Part shown: positions 25,420 through 38,286 of the stretch, in pieces
How the letters are laid out: every line of letters starts with the position of its first letter
Numbering within the stretch: the first letter of the stretch is position 1
Origin: Arabidopsis thaliana
Taxonomy: Eukaryota; Streptophyta; Magnoliopsida; Brassicales; Brassicaceae
DNA: 64,000 bases
Direction: 5' to 3'
NCBI RefSeq assembly: GCF_000001735.4
Contig: NC_003070.9
Coordinates: 4,402,001 to 4,466,000 of the forward strand
Made by a program: the position numbers and the translations under genes
The notes under the pieces: generated by a model
Database searches by the model: none
Seen by the model: the letters and a program-made list of their open reading frames with translations, nothing else
What the model was told of the DNA's origin: nothing

Positions 25420-27790
25420 TATTGTTCTTGGAAGAATGAATAATTCGAAGAAGTGAAATCCGTTTTTCAAGGGATAAAATTGATTGATTGAGTTTTGGAG
25501 TCTTGGTATTTGACACTCTCTTTCTTTTGTCGTTACAATATCTTCTTTTTCTCGACCCACCATTTACTCTGTCTTTCAAAATCTATCAAATCATACTTTT
25601 GATTAGTTACTATACTATAGTCATTTATACCAACATAGTTCATACAAAAAAGCAACACTTAACAAGAAAGAAAAAATATAAGGGGATTAAAAATAGAGTG
25701 GTGAAGCAACGACTCCAACTCTCCCATTGATTAGAATACATCCTTTTCCATCTTTACGGATTTATAAAGATTTTGGTTATTTATAGATACAAATTAACAG
25801 TATAAAAACAGTTATCATTTTTTCTTTAGAAAATAAATAATTTTTTATAATATGGTCCATGTTTTCATTAAAAATTATTTGATAAAAATATGGTTATATT
25901 ACAGTTTTACTAATATATTTCTATCTACATATAAAATTTAGATAAAATTTGATTTCTTTGCTGAGTTTGTTTGGTTGAACTAAAGTCATGTTAAGTTTGA
26001 TTCGTTTGGTTGTGAGATATGTAGATTGAGTACGGTTTGACTATAAATAATTGGTTCATTTCTTGCTTTCACTTAATTGATTAGGTTGGATATATAATTC
26101 ACATGTCCAACCCTAATCGAAACCGAAGTATTTCAAGTTGATATTATGATAGATACACTAAAATTATCTCAGAACACGAGCTATCGTAATAATTTACTTT
26201 GTGACATCGGAAATCACAAAGACATTTGCATAGGACTGAGCTGGAAACCAAAAGTCTTTAGTTCCCAAAATTATGAAGAATTTCTCAAATTTTTAATAGA
26301 AAATAGATAAGTTCACCAATGAACTCTTTTGTTGTTTTTACCATATAGTAATAACTATACTTAACAATTATTATAGTATATATTAACTCAACCTACCCCC
26401 CCAGACAAAATCTTATATCAACCATGGATACTGTTAGTTTGGTAATAAAAGATCTTGCCTATGGTTTCACATAGAGTTGTAACATTTCAACATTAGACAA
26501 AATGTTATCAGTTTAAGTTCATATTATGACTATGCACATTTTAAATTAAAACATTTTAGTTTGCTTGTAAAATTACAGAATTAACGCAGGGGTTTTAATT
26601 GCTGCTTATTGTCTCATTCAGTCATTTGCCGACCAACCAACATAAATCTCAATATAATGAGTTCATGACGTCATGGTCATGGTAGATGGTTTTATAATAA
26701 TACCTAAAAAATCTCAAATGATGGTAGTAATTAAACACATATGACGCAAACGCAGCCATTACAACGCTATTTCAAAACTTATTTAAACAATTAGTAATAC
26801 TTACCAAAGCTTTTGAAAGATACTCCAGTAAACTTGTCAAATTCTTATATTGTTCTAATAGACTTTATAATAAAACGTAAGCATCGGGCGATATGGCATG
26901 ATTATTTCATGACAGAAGAAATAAATAATTTTAACAAAAAAAAAGACAGAAGCAATAAATAAAAAACAAGCTTCTGATACATGAAATACATATATGTCTC
27001 ATACATACGTTTAGACAAACCTGAAATGTCCTCTTCGTACAATAATATCCACAAGTGTCAGATTTACACTGAAGTGTTGCTATGCATATCTTTTGTTCCA
27101 TACTTTTCTTACAAAATCATTTATTTTCTTCTCGATATCACCGATTGGTGTATGTTGTAATCATACATTAACATTAACAAACAAAGATACTTTTTCAAGG
27201 ATTATTCTAATTGGCAGTTTTAGAAATAATGGAATTATCCTTTACTAATCATACAGAAATAATGTAAATATGTTTAGCATGTGTGAAATGACTGTTGGTC
27301 GATTTTTAACTTTAATAAATAAAAAAGCAATAAGAACGTGGTTTTATTTCGCCACTCCCACTTGCATCGTCATCATCAAAGAAAAACACTAATGTCTAGA
27401 CCAAAGATTTAAAACATCTACCCCATATATATATGATGAACAAGATAGCAAGTAAATTTAAATGTAAAATTAAATTTTAGTTTGCTAAGATTAATATACA
27501 AAAGAAGTATTATCAATTTATCAGTTATTAATCAAATCAAGTTTTAAGTGCAACTCAAAAGTTTCCATGCTTATATAGTTATTTGTATACTACTATACTG
27601 TATGTGCAAGAAAAGCATTTATACTCTTCGCCATATATTTCAAACTTCACAAAATTTAATTAAATTTTTATACCATTTATGTACCTATAAATAGATAGAA
27701 GAAGCTCCATCTCTTTCAAACTATCAACCACCAAAATCTTTCACATTACACCTTCCTTTTGTCCTCAAACCAAAACCCTAGAAACCAAAA

Positions 27791-28777
27791 ATGGAAAAAG
27801 CCTTGAGAAACTTCACCGAATCTACCCACTCACCAGACCCTAATCCTCTCACAAAATTCTTCACTGAACCTACAGCCTCACCTGTTAGCCGCAACCGCAA
27901 ACTGTCTTCAAAAGATACCACTGTAACCATCGCCGGAGCTGGCAGCAGCACGACGAGGTACCGCGGCGTACGCCGGAGGCCGTGGGGACGATACGCGGCG
28001 GAGATACGTGACCCAATGTCGAAGGAGAGACGTTGGCTCGGAACATTTGACACGGCGGAACAAGCCGCTTGTGCTTACGACTCTGCGGCTCGTGCCTTTC
28101 GTGGAGCAAAGGCTCGTACTAATTTTACTTATCCGACAGCTGTCATTATGCCTGAACCAAGGTTTTCTTTTTCCAACAAGAAATCTTCGCCGTCTGCTCG
28201 TTGTCCTCTTCCTTCTCTACCGTTAGATTCCTCTACCCAAAACTTTTACGGTGCACCGGCAGCGCAGAGGATCTATAATACACAGTCTATCTTCTTACGC
28301 GACGCCTCGTGTTCCTCTCGTAAAACGACTCCGTATAATAACTCTTTCAACGGCTCATCATCTTCTTACTCAGCATCGAAAACGGCATGCGTTTCTTATT
28401 CCGAAAACGAAAACAACGAGTCGTTTTTCCCGGAAGAATCTTCTGATACTGGTCTATTACAAGAGGTCGTTCAAGAGTTCTTGAAGAAAAATCGCGGCGT
28501 TCCTCCTTCTCCACCAACACCACCGCCGGTGACTAGCCATCATGACAACTCTGGTTATTTCTCTAATCTCACTATATACTCTGAAAATATGGTTCAAGAG
28601 ACTAAGGAGACTTTGTCGTCGAAACTAGATCGCTACGGGAATTTTCAAGCTAATGACGACGGCGTAAGAGCCGTCGCAGACGGTGGTTTATCGTTGGGAT
28701 CAAACGAGTGGGGGTATCAAGAAATGTTGATGTACGGAACTCAGTTAGGCTGTACTTGCCGAAGATCGTGGGGATAG
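27791..28777 (+). CDS. DRN: AP2/ERF transcription factor DORNROESCHEN / ESR1
   Basis: Nuclear transcription factor that promotes shoot regeneration and patterns cotyledons and the shoot meristem (established for DRN/ESR1). Single exon, 328 aa. One AP2/ERF DNA-binding domain spans about residues 55-115: [20 protein letters not shown], then [18 protein letters not shown] and [12 protein letters not shown]. It has the Ala and Asp positions of ERF-type rather than DREB-type domains. The rest is Ser/Pro-rich low complexity ([10 protein letters not shown]). The C-terminal ESR-type motif [16 protein letters not shown] ends in CRRSWG. It is flanked by large gene-free regions on both sides, common for tightly regulated developmental regulators. 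The start is the first ATG after a TATA box and a short leader. Confidence 0.97.
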   Translation: MEKALRNFTESTHSPDPNPLTKFFTEPTASPVSRNRKLSSKDTTVTIAGAGSSTTRYRGVRRRPWGRYAAEIRDPMSKERRWLGTFDTAEQAACAYDSAARAFRGAKARTNFTYPTAVIMPEPRFSFSNKKSSPSARCPLPSLPLDSSTQNFYGAPAAQRIYNTQSIFLRDASCSSRKTTPYNNSFNGSSSSYSASKTACVSYSENENNESFFPEESSDTGLLQEVVQEFLKKNRGVPPSPPTPPPVTSHHDNSGYFSNLTIYSENMVQETKETLSSKLDRYGNFQANDDGVRAVADGGLSLGSNEWGYQEMLMYGTQLGCTCRRSWG

Positions 28778-31700
28778 CTAGATATTCATCATGATTATGT
28801 TTTGAGTTTTGGTACTATCGACTTAGTTTAAAGTTGCTACCTTTCCCAATGTTGGATATTAACTAAATTATGTTTTAAGTTGAATTTGCTAATAGGATTT
28901 CATAATTATAATCAAGTTTATAATATATTTTCGTAGCTAATTAAAGTTTATATCCACGTATTCTGACACATTACGCGCTTAATGATTTAAGTTGTATCAT
29001 AATTTATAATCACATGGTGGAACTTGTTAAGAAGTTACGTAACTCTTAAACAGCTTTAAGCCTCTAACATAGTCGTAATAGCAAGAAATAATATATATGA
29101 TGAGAGATGAGTAAAATAGGAAAATTCCTTTGTTCAGCAATGTTGGTATCGACCTATTAAAAGTGAATCTGCAGATGAAAAAGTGATATCCTTACATTTA
29201 TTTGTTTGTAGTCTGAAAAGTGGACTAACGTTCGTACAAAAGGCAGTGTTTGTCTCTGTCTTCTCCAACTTTTCGTGCTCTCTTCATTCTATCACCAAAG
29301 GAAAAGCTGAACTACTAAATAACAAAGGTCAAGAACTTTAATATTGATTGATGTCAAAAAAATTAGTAATAAGTACTGATTTTTTCACATGTTGATTAAT
29401 AAGTACTGAATTTGCAGAAATAAACTAAAATATATGCTTTGACCAAAAAAAAAAAACTAAAATATATGCTTTTTCAAAAAAACTAAAACTAAAATATATG
29501 CAGAATGAGTTTAATTCATTGCGAATATATGATGAAATACAAAAAAAAAATTGCGTTTTTTTTTGTATCAACTGTACCCACTACTCATGTTCGCAATTCC
29601 GTATGTTTCGTGGTTATTGCGTTGATGTAACATGTATATCCGTCGATGAAATTAGTAGTATACGAAAATTGAAAACCACAAAAATGGTACCAAAGAAAAT
29701 GAACACGTACGCACACACTAATCATATGTTTGTAATTTAATCTACTGTCTCATATAAGTAGACAACTTAGATATTCCTGTTGGATGCTAACTTTAGAAAT
29801 CTCAACGAATTAAAGTGAAATCATAATAGGGGATACATTATTAACAGGGTGAATGTCAAATTGTTTCAAGATGAAGGCTCAAGGCTAGGGGTTTAGGGGT
29901 ATTTGTAGTCTTGTAGAAACATAAAGTTAATATTCATTAGGCAATTGTCAAAACCATATTGTTCCTTTTCTATTTTTTGATATATATACCTTGTAAAAAT
30001 ATTCCACATCAAAAATCCGATTCGCTCAAAAAAAACTCTGATCGTATGATTCTAGTTAAATAAATAAATGGATGAAAGCATCTATTGCATTGTCAATTTC
30101 AACACAGCGAAAGCACGGAACTTCAATTGTTGAACTCTATTCGAACTCCAAGCTTAGTAATAGCAAAATTTCTCTCCATACAGTAGTAGACATGGGCGCA
30201 AAAAGTTAGGCCCAGTTTTTAATCAGGCCCATTATGAGATTTACATCTGAGAAGTGGAAAGTTTGTATTCTTGGTTTATGTACTTCACTTGAATTGCTCT
30301 TTTCCACAACTCCACACATTATTATCTACGTCTGCTAATTGCTGTGACATAACTTTATTATCATCTATGATCCTGAATATTTAGTGGTTGATTACTACAG
30401 AGTATTGTTGTTAAACTCGATGTATGAAAGTGCAGTGCATTTCTTAACAAAATTTAAGTTTACCTTGTATTTCTTCTCTTCTTTAATCTTCCCAAAATAT
30501 ACTTTTGTGAATGGTGATTTAAAAGCTTTTGAGACCACTCAAATGATAAAGTGGGGCTTGTGACGTTTCAGACATTGAAAACCTCATAATATATTAGTGG
30601 GAGACCTTAAAAAATCAAGTCAACGCCGACTAATCCAACACAGCGTCACACGTTAACGTATGCAATACAACATTAGGATATTTTTATCACGCATCGTTGT
30701 TTACTTTATGTTATGTAAAAAATGTTAGAAATCAAATCGAATTACAAAACGTGTAGTTTATCTTTTCTCAAAAAGCCTCCAAGTCGTCGTTTTCATGTAC
30801 ACACACATACTCCACTCGTTCTCATAATTCCGATCAAAATATTATCATCATTCATCCATACGTATAACCCAATAATTTATTCTTATTGAAATTGAAAAAT
30901 CAAATTTTCCTTACCGGGTGATATCTTACATTTAACTATTTAAGCAATCATAAACAGAGAAAGAAACTAACATACTCAATTCACTATCAAGAGTGGAAAA
31001 AATCGTACAAGTAGACAAACACTTATCTTATTTGTCCAAGTAAGAGTTTTATATCTCAATCATAAGTAAACGGCCTTATAGTCAATGTATCTCGCCGACC
31101 TATCCAACACAAGTCACGATGATGATCCACTGGCTTTTGTTTAAAAGATTTACAATCATTGAATCATTTTGTCTCATTAAAATTAAATAATTTGATAAGG
31201 ATTGTTGATACATTGTTACACATGAAATGATGCTCTGTATCCTAAACATTTTAATCATAGTAATAATTCCCTAGAAGAAAGAAGAATATGATTCTTTCCG
31301 TTGACCTTTTAAGGATGTCTAAATGGGCCATGATGAGTGTTAAAAGTAAGCCCAATTACAAAGGAGATATTTTAGATGACCACGTGTCACAAGCTTAGTA
31401 ATGAAGTCATTTACACGACACAAATAAAACAGAGGCGTTGAGTCAGGTCCGAGAGACTCGTGGTGGGGCCCGAGTAAACCGTTATGCTGCTTCTTAAATG
31501 ACTATATTATCCCTAAACGCTGCTTCCTTAGAGTGGAGTAAGATAAGGGTAAATACGTAAATTTAAGAGAATGCAGAGAAATTGATGATTTTATTAAGAA
31601 TTTGTGAAATTGGCCCTCTCTTTTCTTAATCGCGTAGTGCCACCCATTTCCAGAGAGGACACAGCCTTTTCTTTCTTCCTCTTTCTCTCTTACTCATTCG

Positions 31701-31972
31701 TTTTTTTTTCCTTCTTCTGATTCAAATTTATTTGTTTCTTCTCTCTGAAAACGTTTTTTTTTTTGTTTGCTCTTCTTTTTGGTAGTTTCTGTTTTTGTTA
31801 AGCTGAGTTTGAGGAGTGTGAGTGATTTGAATTTTGTCTGATTTTCCGGGATAAAAGAGCGTCGTCGGAGATAGGCGACGGATATTTTGGACTTATCGTC
31901 GCCGAAAAGAAGCGAGTTTTTGAATTTGAAAAGGTGGTTGGCATTTTGGTAATCGGTGGATCTGAGTTTGGG
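28778..31972. other. DRN 3' region, spacer, and GT17 promoter/leader
   Basis: AT-rich with no gene recognised. At about 29414-29503, AACTAAAATATATGC recurs three times, separated by A-rich runs. A G-box, CCACGTGTCA, lies at about 31380-31389, roughly 590 bp before the GT17 ATG, and could mediate ABA or light response. The GT17 leader (about 31650-31972) is rich in TTC/CTT. Confidence 0.5.
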
Positions 31973-33552
31973 ATGTGGTGGATGATGGGAGAAGCTGGTG
32001 GGCATTACTGTTCTAAGAAGACTGATGATATCTGCGGCGGTGTTTGTAGTCAGGTTTGTTCCTCCGATCTGCCTTTTTGTGTGCTTTTGTTCTGTGTCTT
32101 AGAAGATAACGAAGAAACTACATTCATGTGCAAAAACGAGATCTTACTTCATCTCCTCTTAAATTGAAAAACTTTCACTCGAATTTGATAATTTAAGATC
32201 GACCCATTTATTCGATTGCACGCATGAACTTGCATTTGTTGTTAGCACCACTGTTCACCGATTCTTAATTCTCCAATTCTAAAGCTTTAATCTCTTTTTC
32301 TTCAGTTTTTAAGACTTGGATCTGAGTTTAGATTTTTTTAGTTCAGATTTGAGAATTTCTCATTCAAATCGTTCAAAGGTTACTTTTTTTTAGCTCTGCA
32401 TCTGTTGTGTTAATGTTCTCATGTTTAACATATTGTTTATTCTCTATCTGGCAGGAACCTGGAAGATTCTTCAGCTTTTCTAGACTTTGTTGTGCTCTTC
32501 GTGGTGTTGATATGAAGACTTATATCTTCTTATTAGTGATTGTTCCCACATGTGTACTCGCTGGCTATGTCCACGGTCAGAAGATTTCTTACTTTCTCCG
32601 GCCTTTATGGGAATCACCACCTAAACCTTTTCATGACATTCCTCATTACTACCACGAGAACGCTTCTATGGAGACTCTTTGTAAACTCCATGGCTGGGGT
32701 GTTCGAGACTACCCTAGACGAGTTTATGATGCGGTTTTGTTCAGTAACGAGCTTGATATCCTCGCTGTTCGTTGGAGAGAATTGTTTCCTTACATCACTC
32801 AGTTTGTCCTCCTTGAATCAAACACGACGTTCACTGGCTTGCCTAAGCCTCTTGTCTTTGCTGCTCACCGAGATGAGTTCAAGTTTATTGAGTCACGCTT
32901 GACTTATGGTACTGTTGGTGGAAGATTTGTCAAAGGGCAGAATCCGTTTTACGAAGAGGCGTATCAGCGGGTAGCTCTTGATCAGCTTCTGAGAATCGCT
33001 GGGATTACTGATGATGACTTGTTGTTAATGTCTGATGTCGATGAGATTCCAAGTAGACACACCATTAACCTTTTGAGATGGTGCGATGAGATCCCGAAGA
33101 TACTTCATCTGCGCCTCAAGAACTATCTTTACTCGTTTGAATTCCTTGTTGATAACAAAAGCTGGAGAGCTTCCATCCACAGATATGAGACGGGTAAGAC
33201 ACGGTATGCTCATTATCGACAGTCTGATGAAATCTTGGCGGATGCAGGATGGCATTGTAGCTTTTGCTTCCGACGAATCAGTGAGTTTATATTCAAGATG
33301 AAAGCTTATAGCCATAATGACAGAGTGAGGTTTGGTCATTTCTTGAATCCTAAGAGAGTTCAAAGAGTTATATGCAAAGGAGCTGATCTTTTCGATATGC
33401 TCCCTGAAGAGTATACCTTCAAGGAGATAATAGGAAAAATGGGTCCAATCCCGCATTCTTTCTCAGCTGTTCATCTTCCTTCGTATCTCCTGGAAAACGC
33501 GGATAAGTACAGATTTCTCTTGCCGGGAAATTGCATAAGAGAAAGCGAATGA
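31973..33552 (+). CDS. Glycosyltransferase family 17 (beta-1,4-GlcNAc transferase-like)
   Basis: Predicted Golgi type II membrane enzyme related to beta-1,4-mannosyl-glycoprotein N-acetylglucosaminyltransferase (GnT-III). It would add N-acetylglucosamine to a glycan, but the plant acceptor is not settled. A short first coding exon (31973-32053, from [16 protein letters not shown]) joins a large second exon (32455-33552), giving 392 aa. A hydrophobic anchor, [18 protein letters not shown], lies at about residues 46-63. The family core follows: [37 protein letters not shown], the acidic [13 protein letters not shown] presumed to bind metal and nucleotide sugar, and [20 protein letters not shown]. 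Several ATGs inside exon 2 lie in frame, so shorter N-termini are possible. It corresponds to At1g12990. Confidence 0.92.
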
Positions 33553-34401
33553 TCGTTCGAATCTTCACCACATAGAGTCTTACTTCTCATTCATCTTAAG
33601 ACCTCTACATTGAGAGGAAACAAAGGCTGGCTTGAATCCTCCTCGGGACTAATAACACTTACACAACTGATATATAATCTCTGCAATTTTGTCTGAGGCG
33701 TATCGGTGTCGGTGAATGCTGCAGAGTTTTTCATCAGGCACTTCGAGAGGATTATTAAAGGGTGAAAGATTATTGTATATAGATAGACCTCTTTGTTTCT
33801 TCAGGATTCTGATTTCGCATCAGGCATGAAAACCTTCATTCTCTGTGACTGTGCATCATCAAACATGAGTTTCTATTCTTCTGAGTTTCCCCTTTAGGGA
33901 AGTTTTGCATCAAGACACTCTTTACTTACCCTTTTTTGTACATCTCTTTCTCTCTTGATTTCAGTGGGTTTGTTAAGTATACGAGGATTGTTGTTTTTCA
34001 TGTATTCGTTATTAAGAGAATTGTTCTCATATATAAAGCTTCCTTGTTAATGAGTAAATGAGAAATTTCCAAAAATTGTAAGTACTCTTCATGGAAAAGG
34101 GAACACTAATTTAGCAAATAGTATTCATCAATTAGATAAGTAACAGTATTCATTTCCAGATATTGAAACAAAGACATTGAGAGAAATGAAGTAACGACGG
34201 TCAAGAACACAAAAAACGACAAAAATGATCTCTAATAGTTTCTGTAAAAAATTGTGTCCTGTGTATAGTTGCTTAGTTATCATATGAACAATATAACTTG
34301 GATTTGCATAATCATCGTATGAACACTCGTAAACATTTCTGGACTCTACCATGTCATTGTATAATCCTTCACTTGTCTTTCTATTTGTTTAGTTTCTTCA
34401 G
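33553..34401. other. Convergent 3' regions of GT17 and DUF707 genes
   Basis: The two genes converge here, leaving about 850 bp for both 3' UTRs. No further gene or RNA was recognised. Transcript ends probably lie near 34050 for the + gene, where AATGAGTAAATG and A/T-rich signals occur. Confidence 0.5.
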
Positions 34402-36693
34402 CTAATGAATCGTTGAGTTTGCGATTTCCTTGAGATACTGCTTCTCGGAACTAGCCATTCGGCTTTGGAACATTGTCCATTCCCGTTTACATCTGTCTCT
34501 CACCTTTGCAACAAAACCATATAACCATCATCAATTAGTTAACAAGTAACCGCAAAATTCTCTGTTACAAACTTATGTTTCAAACTTCTTACCCCTTGCC
34601 ACCCTGCTTTACCGTCTTGTGCCTCTCCCTGGTAAAAAGAAAACCAAAAAATCTGAATCAATATATGAACAAAACAGAATACTTGTACTGAAATTGAGAA
34701 GGTATTGTCAAGAACCTGGCTGCCTAAAGAAGGAAGAGATTGATGTATGATCCATTGAGAATCCACAACTCCTATCTTCTCATGTGCAGGCTGTTTGTTT
34801 TATTAGGAAACTTTTTAGTAGATAACTTACCAAACACATGTCCAGTGTATTTAAGAGTCAAGGTATGTAGGCAAAATGATTAACCTCAACGCATTTACGG
34901 AGTGCGAAATCAAGACCCCAACCGTGAACCAAATCGTTCTGAATCATATGCCACACGCAACGCCATGCATCTCTTGAGAATACTGGAGCCATAATCTCTA
35001 TAAACCTGTAAGAATATTACATGGAATCAAGAGTACTGTATAGATCTATGTTTTTGTAATGAACATTTGAGACTACGTACGCTGCACAGGGAGGCAAGTG
35101 AGGGTCATTGCATCGACCTGGTTTCTCCTTCGCATCTCTGGTGATTAGATTTTGCAGACAGAAAATGATTAGTTCCTTAAAGTTTTCTCCTTTTGATGTT
35201 TGGAATTTGTAAAGTTACTTACTTGTGAACTTCTCCTTTGGTTTTTCTCTTTGTTATCTCCCATGTGATCTTTTTCTTAGACTCAACAGCAGGCTGCGAT
35301 ATCTCTAGACCGTGTTTCTTTATAAGCCTGATGTACCTGCAGAAGAGAGAGAAGCACATATTCACATTTTCTGGACTAGGATTCGTGCGGCGATTTAAAA
35401 ACGTTTTGTTAGAATGAGTAAGAAGACGCACTCTTCTACATCGAAGTTTTCAAGGCCGAGGTCTTCATCCCAGATGAATACATAGTCATAAGGTGCCACA
35501 ATGTCAGGATGCAGAAACCTTTTAGCATACCACCTTAAAATATATATACAATAACCAGAGAGAGTTAATGGTTAAACAAGCTAGCCTCAGGAAGATTGGA
35601 GTAGCTAGAGCAAAGTAAAGTTATGTTTACCATTTGGTTTGCTTTGGCACGCTCACGTGTATTGCGCGTTTGGACCATTCTAATTCTTCCCATTCTGTGG
35701 TTCGTCCGTCGTAGTGGAATAGAACAATTGTAAAATCTTTTGAAAACTGTGGAAAAAAATAAGAAAGACTCTTAAGCTTTTTGCAGAAAGAAAGGAGAGC
35801 CTGCATCAGCTTTTACCTTCTTGACACAAGCATCAACGTTCACTTTCTGACCAAAACCGACAGTAAACGCAATGAGATACTTTGGCTTCACAGGAACATC
35901 CTAAAGAAGCAAGACATGAGAACAAACCCACGATCAGACAATTTAATGCTGCTGGAAAGATGAGATTTTAATCCAAAAGATGAAAGATTCTTAAGAGGAG
36001 ATACTTAAGGGTCAAACATTAGATTACCTCCTCAGGTAATCCCCAAAGTCTGCGTAAGTAGTAATCTGATTCAGGTGCAATGATACCAGGAGTCAGCATC
36101 TCTGCACCTCGGGGATTCGATGGAACCCAAATCTGCATAAGCCTCATCAAAATTAGTATACAAGATCTTTTCACTACACTATAATATCAAAGAGAAAGAA
36201 ATATGCCTTCCAATGCGGTGCATCACTTGAATTAGCCCCATGTAACGGACCCCTAGATGACCATGTATGCAAAAGCGTTTCACTCGATGTTTCTGGTGTC
36301 TCATCTTCTACGTAAGTAATATCAACAGAGGGAAGAATGCCAGAGGGAAAATTTAGCTGAAAGTTTACAAGTTGGCCACATGAAACAACACATTAAGCAT
36401 AAAGTCATGAGAGCATAAAATATTAACAAAAAGCTAAAGATATAGCTCACTTTTGTTAGTGATAGTGTAGGGAAAGATATCCCCAAGAAGAAACCGACAA
36501 CTATTCCTACGAATGTCGCTATAATGAGTCTCATTCCATCATTTGGCTTTTTACCATTCGAACTGCAAAACAAAAGGAAGTAACATACAAGTTCATTTTT
36601 CTAATGTGATCATCTTAACACATGAATCAAGCAATGAGCTCAGGATATTGGTGAATCTAACCAGCGATTCGAGTTGTCTGTTCGGTTAGCCAT
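34402..36693 (-). CDS. DUF707 membrane protein
   Basis: Plant DUF707 family protein of unknown biochemical role, sometimes labelled lysine-ketoglutarate-reductase trans-splicing related. Thirteen exons: 36662-36693, 36451-36562, 36207-36356, 36028-36132, 35817-35900, 35631-35746, 35432-35533, 35223-35336, 35081-35137, 34885-35005, 34716-34790, 34593-34628, 34402-34503. They total 401 aa. A single membrane anchor (RLIIATFVGIVVGFFLGI, about residues 22-39) follows a short N-terminus. The core contains YLIAFTVGFGQKVNVDACVK, WWYAKRFLHPDIVAPYDYVF, the acidic IWDEDLGLENF and GRCNDPHLPPCAAFIEIMAP. It ends SEKQYLKEIANSTIH. Intron 3 uses a GC donor (36205-36206); the others are GT-AG. The acidic WDEDL and overall fold resemble glycosyltransferases, but that is speculation. 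Confidence 0.93.
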
Positions 36694-38213
36694 GTCCTGA
36701 ATCCGGTTAAGTTCTCCAAGAACAATACATTCAATGGAAACTTCAGTCTCTGGAAATTTCTTATCTGCATCACCAATGAACAAGAATAAAAATGCAATCT
36801 TTAGATTCAGATCCAGTACACAAATGAATGCAAGTAGAGATTTACAAGTTAGTGAGAAGAAAACTATAAAACAATTGAGCTGGGAATATTAGCTTAATGC
36901 TAAAAAAGAGAAGACATCACCAAAAATGGAAAATTTGAGATAACTCTGTAACAGTTGCTTCCTAACTAAGACAGAAAACATTGTTTACACCTCCTGAGAT
37001 CGAAATCTGATGCGATTCATTAGCAAATCAAATTGAAAGCTAACGATTAAAAATTCCAAAATCCTAAAGATACAACTAAAAGCAGATCCACTTCATGAAT
37101 TAGAGATTTACTTTGAAAAGTAAACGTTGTTACTTACTGGCAAGTAAACAAAGTTACGAACTTTGAGCTAATTGGGAGAAGACAAAGCTTAAAGACGACG
37201 AATCAGATTCGGACATAAGAAGGGTAATCTCTACTCGAGTAACAGAAGTAGTAAAATCACGTTACGAACAATAAATGAGACGAGAGAAGCAACGGAGAAA
37301 CAGAGTTTCAGTAACGGAGCAAGATCGTTGGATAAACGTTAAAAAGGATGCAAATTTAAGGAAGAAAATCAATACCCAGAAGAGTGAAACGAATCAAATC
37401 TCTAAAAAGCCGTCGTCGTTGAAAACTTTCGGACGAACTTGACTGAGATTTTTTTTTTTCTTTTGCCTGGCGGGTTAATGAATTAAGTAATTAAGAAGGA
37501 AAACAGAGAGGATGAGTAAAAATAAAAAAGATCTCTTTAGGATTCAAAAGGAGAGAAAAGAACAGCGAAGTGTGTTTTTGAATTGATCCCATGTGACGCG
37601 ACTTACGGGTTATGTAGGTCAAGAGAAAGTTGACTTTTTGACTTGGCTTGTGAAGGTACTAAAGCCTTGGCTTGTGAAGACACTAAAGTCTAAAGCTTTG
37701 GCTTACTAAAGTCGTTGATCTTCCACGTGGTAAATGATCTTAAGGCTGTAATTCTTGGGCTCATGATCCAATGATCTAGGGTTTTAAACGCTCATGATCC
37801 AATGTCCAATGATCTAGGGTTGCATTTGCAGTTATAAAAGAAACACATTTTGGCTTACATTGACCAAGAGATATATTTTGGCTTCTGAGTTTTCAGTGAA
37901 AACACTCGTCTATGAGAAATGTTACAACCTCTCCTATGTTAGGAATCATGAGCATCTAACGTAAAACTAATTGACAATAAGTTAACTCATCCTATTTTAT
38001 ATATTGTATTAGTATTAATCGCTTCATACTCCTATTGTAGAATCCTAACATCCTCATCCTCGACACAAGATCTCATCGGTGTAATGTCCAAAATCCGAAA
38101 CAAGAATGTGTTTTTTTAATAATGGTAGTGAATATAATGGCCAAATATGTTCTCTTTGGAAGTTACAATATTGTTGTATGTGATATAATAACTTTGAGGA
38201 AAAAGAACAAAAC
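36694..38213. other. DUF707 leader with intron, promoter, and spacer
   Basis: On the minus strand a probable leader intron ends at an acceptor near 36767 (GATGCAG). A 20-codon upstream frame (37154-37216) starts with ATG and ends in TAA in the presumed leader. Beyond about 37450, short direct repeats occur: TTGGCTTGTGAAG-type copies at about 37644 and 37667, and CTCATGATCCAATG at about 37760 and 37791. No gene was seen up to the tRNA. Confidence 0.5.
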
Positions 38214-38286
38214 GACTTCATGGCCCAATGGATAAGGCGCTGGTCTACGAAACCAGAGATTCTGGGTTCGATCCCCAGTGAAGTCG
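38214..38286 (+). tRNA. tRNA-Arg (anticodon ACG)
   Basis: 73 nt, no intron. The acceptor stem pairs GACTTCA with TGAAGTC, with discriminator G. The D-arm contains the A-box TGGCCCAATGG. The anticodon stem CTGGT/ACCAG closes the loop CTACGAA, giving ACG, read as ICG. The T-arm CTGGG/CCCAG contains B-box GGTTCGATCCC. A CAA motif lies just upstream and a run of T (CTTTTTT) just downstream, as expected for plant RNA polymerase III genes. Lies between the DUF707 and eIF4B2 genes. Confidence 0.97.

Larger units (their letters stand above)
23633..27790. promoter_or_regulatory. 4.2-kb spacer upstream of DRN
   Basis: No gene recognised. The first 200 bp are PIRL3 3' UTR. Two small repeats occur: a 26-bp tandem pair at 24691-24742 and a 33-bp pair at 25305-25337 and 25387-25419. 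Canonical auxin response elements TGTCTC lie at 26610-26615 and 26995-27000, about 1.18 and 0.79 kb before the DRN ATG. A TATAAATA box at 27686-27693 sets the DRN start of transcription near 27718. DRN is known as an auxin/MONOPTEROS target with far-upstream control; which sites act here is inference. Confidence 0.55.

Noticed and set aside
29498..29740. 80-codon frame between DRN and the GT17 gene
   Set aside because: Composition is that of random AT-rich sequence (F, C, I, K), with no domain and no promoter-like context.
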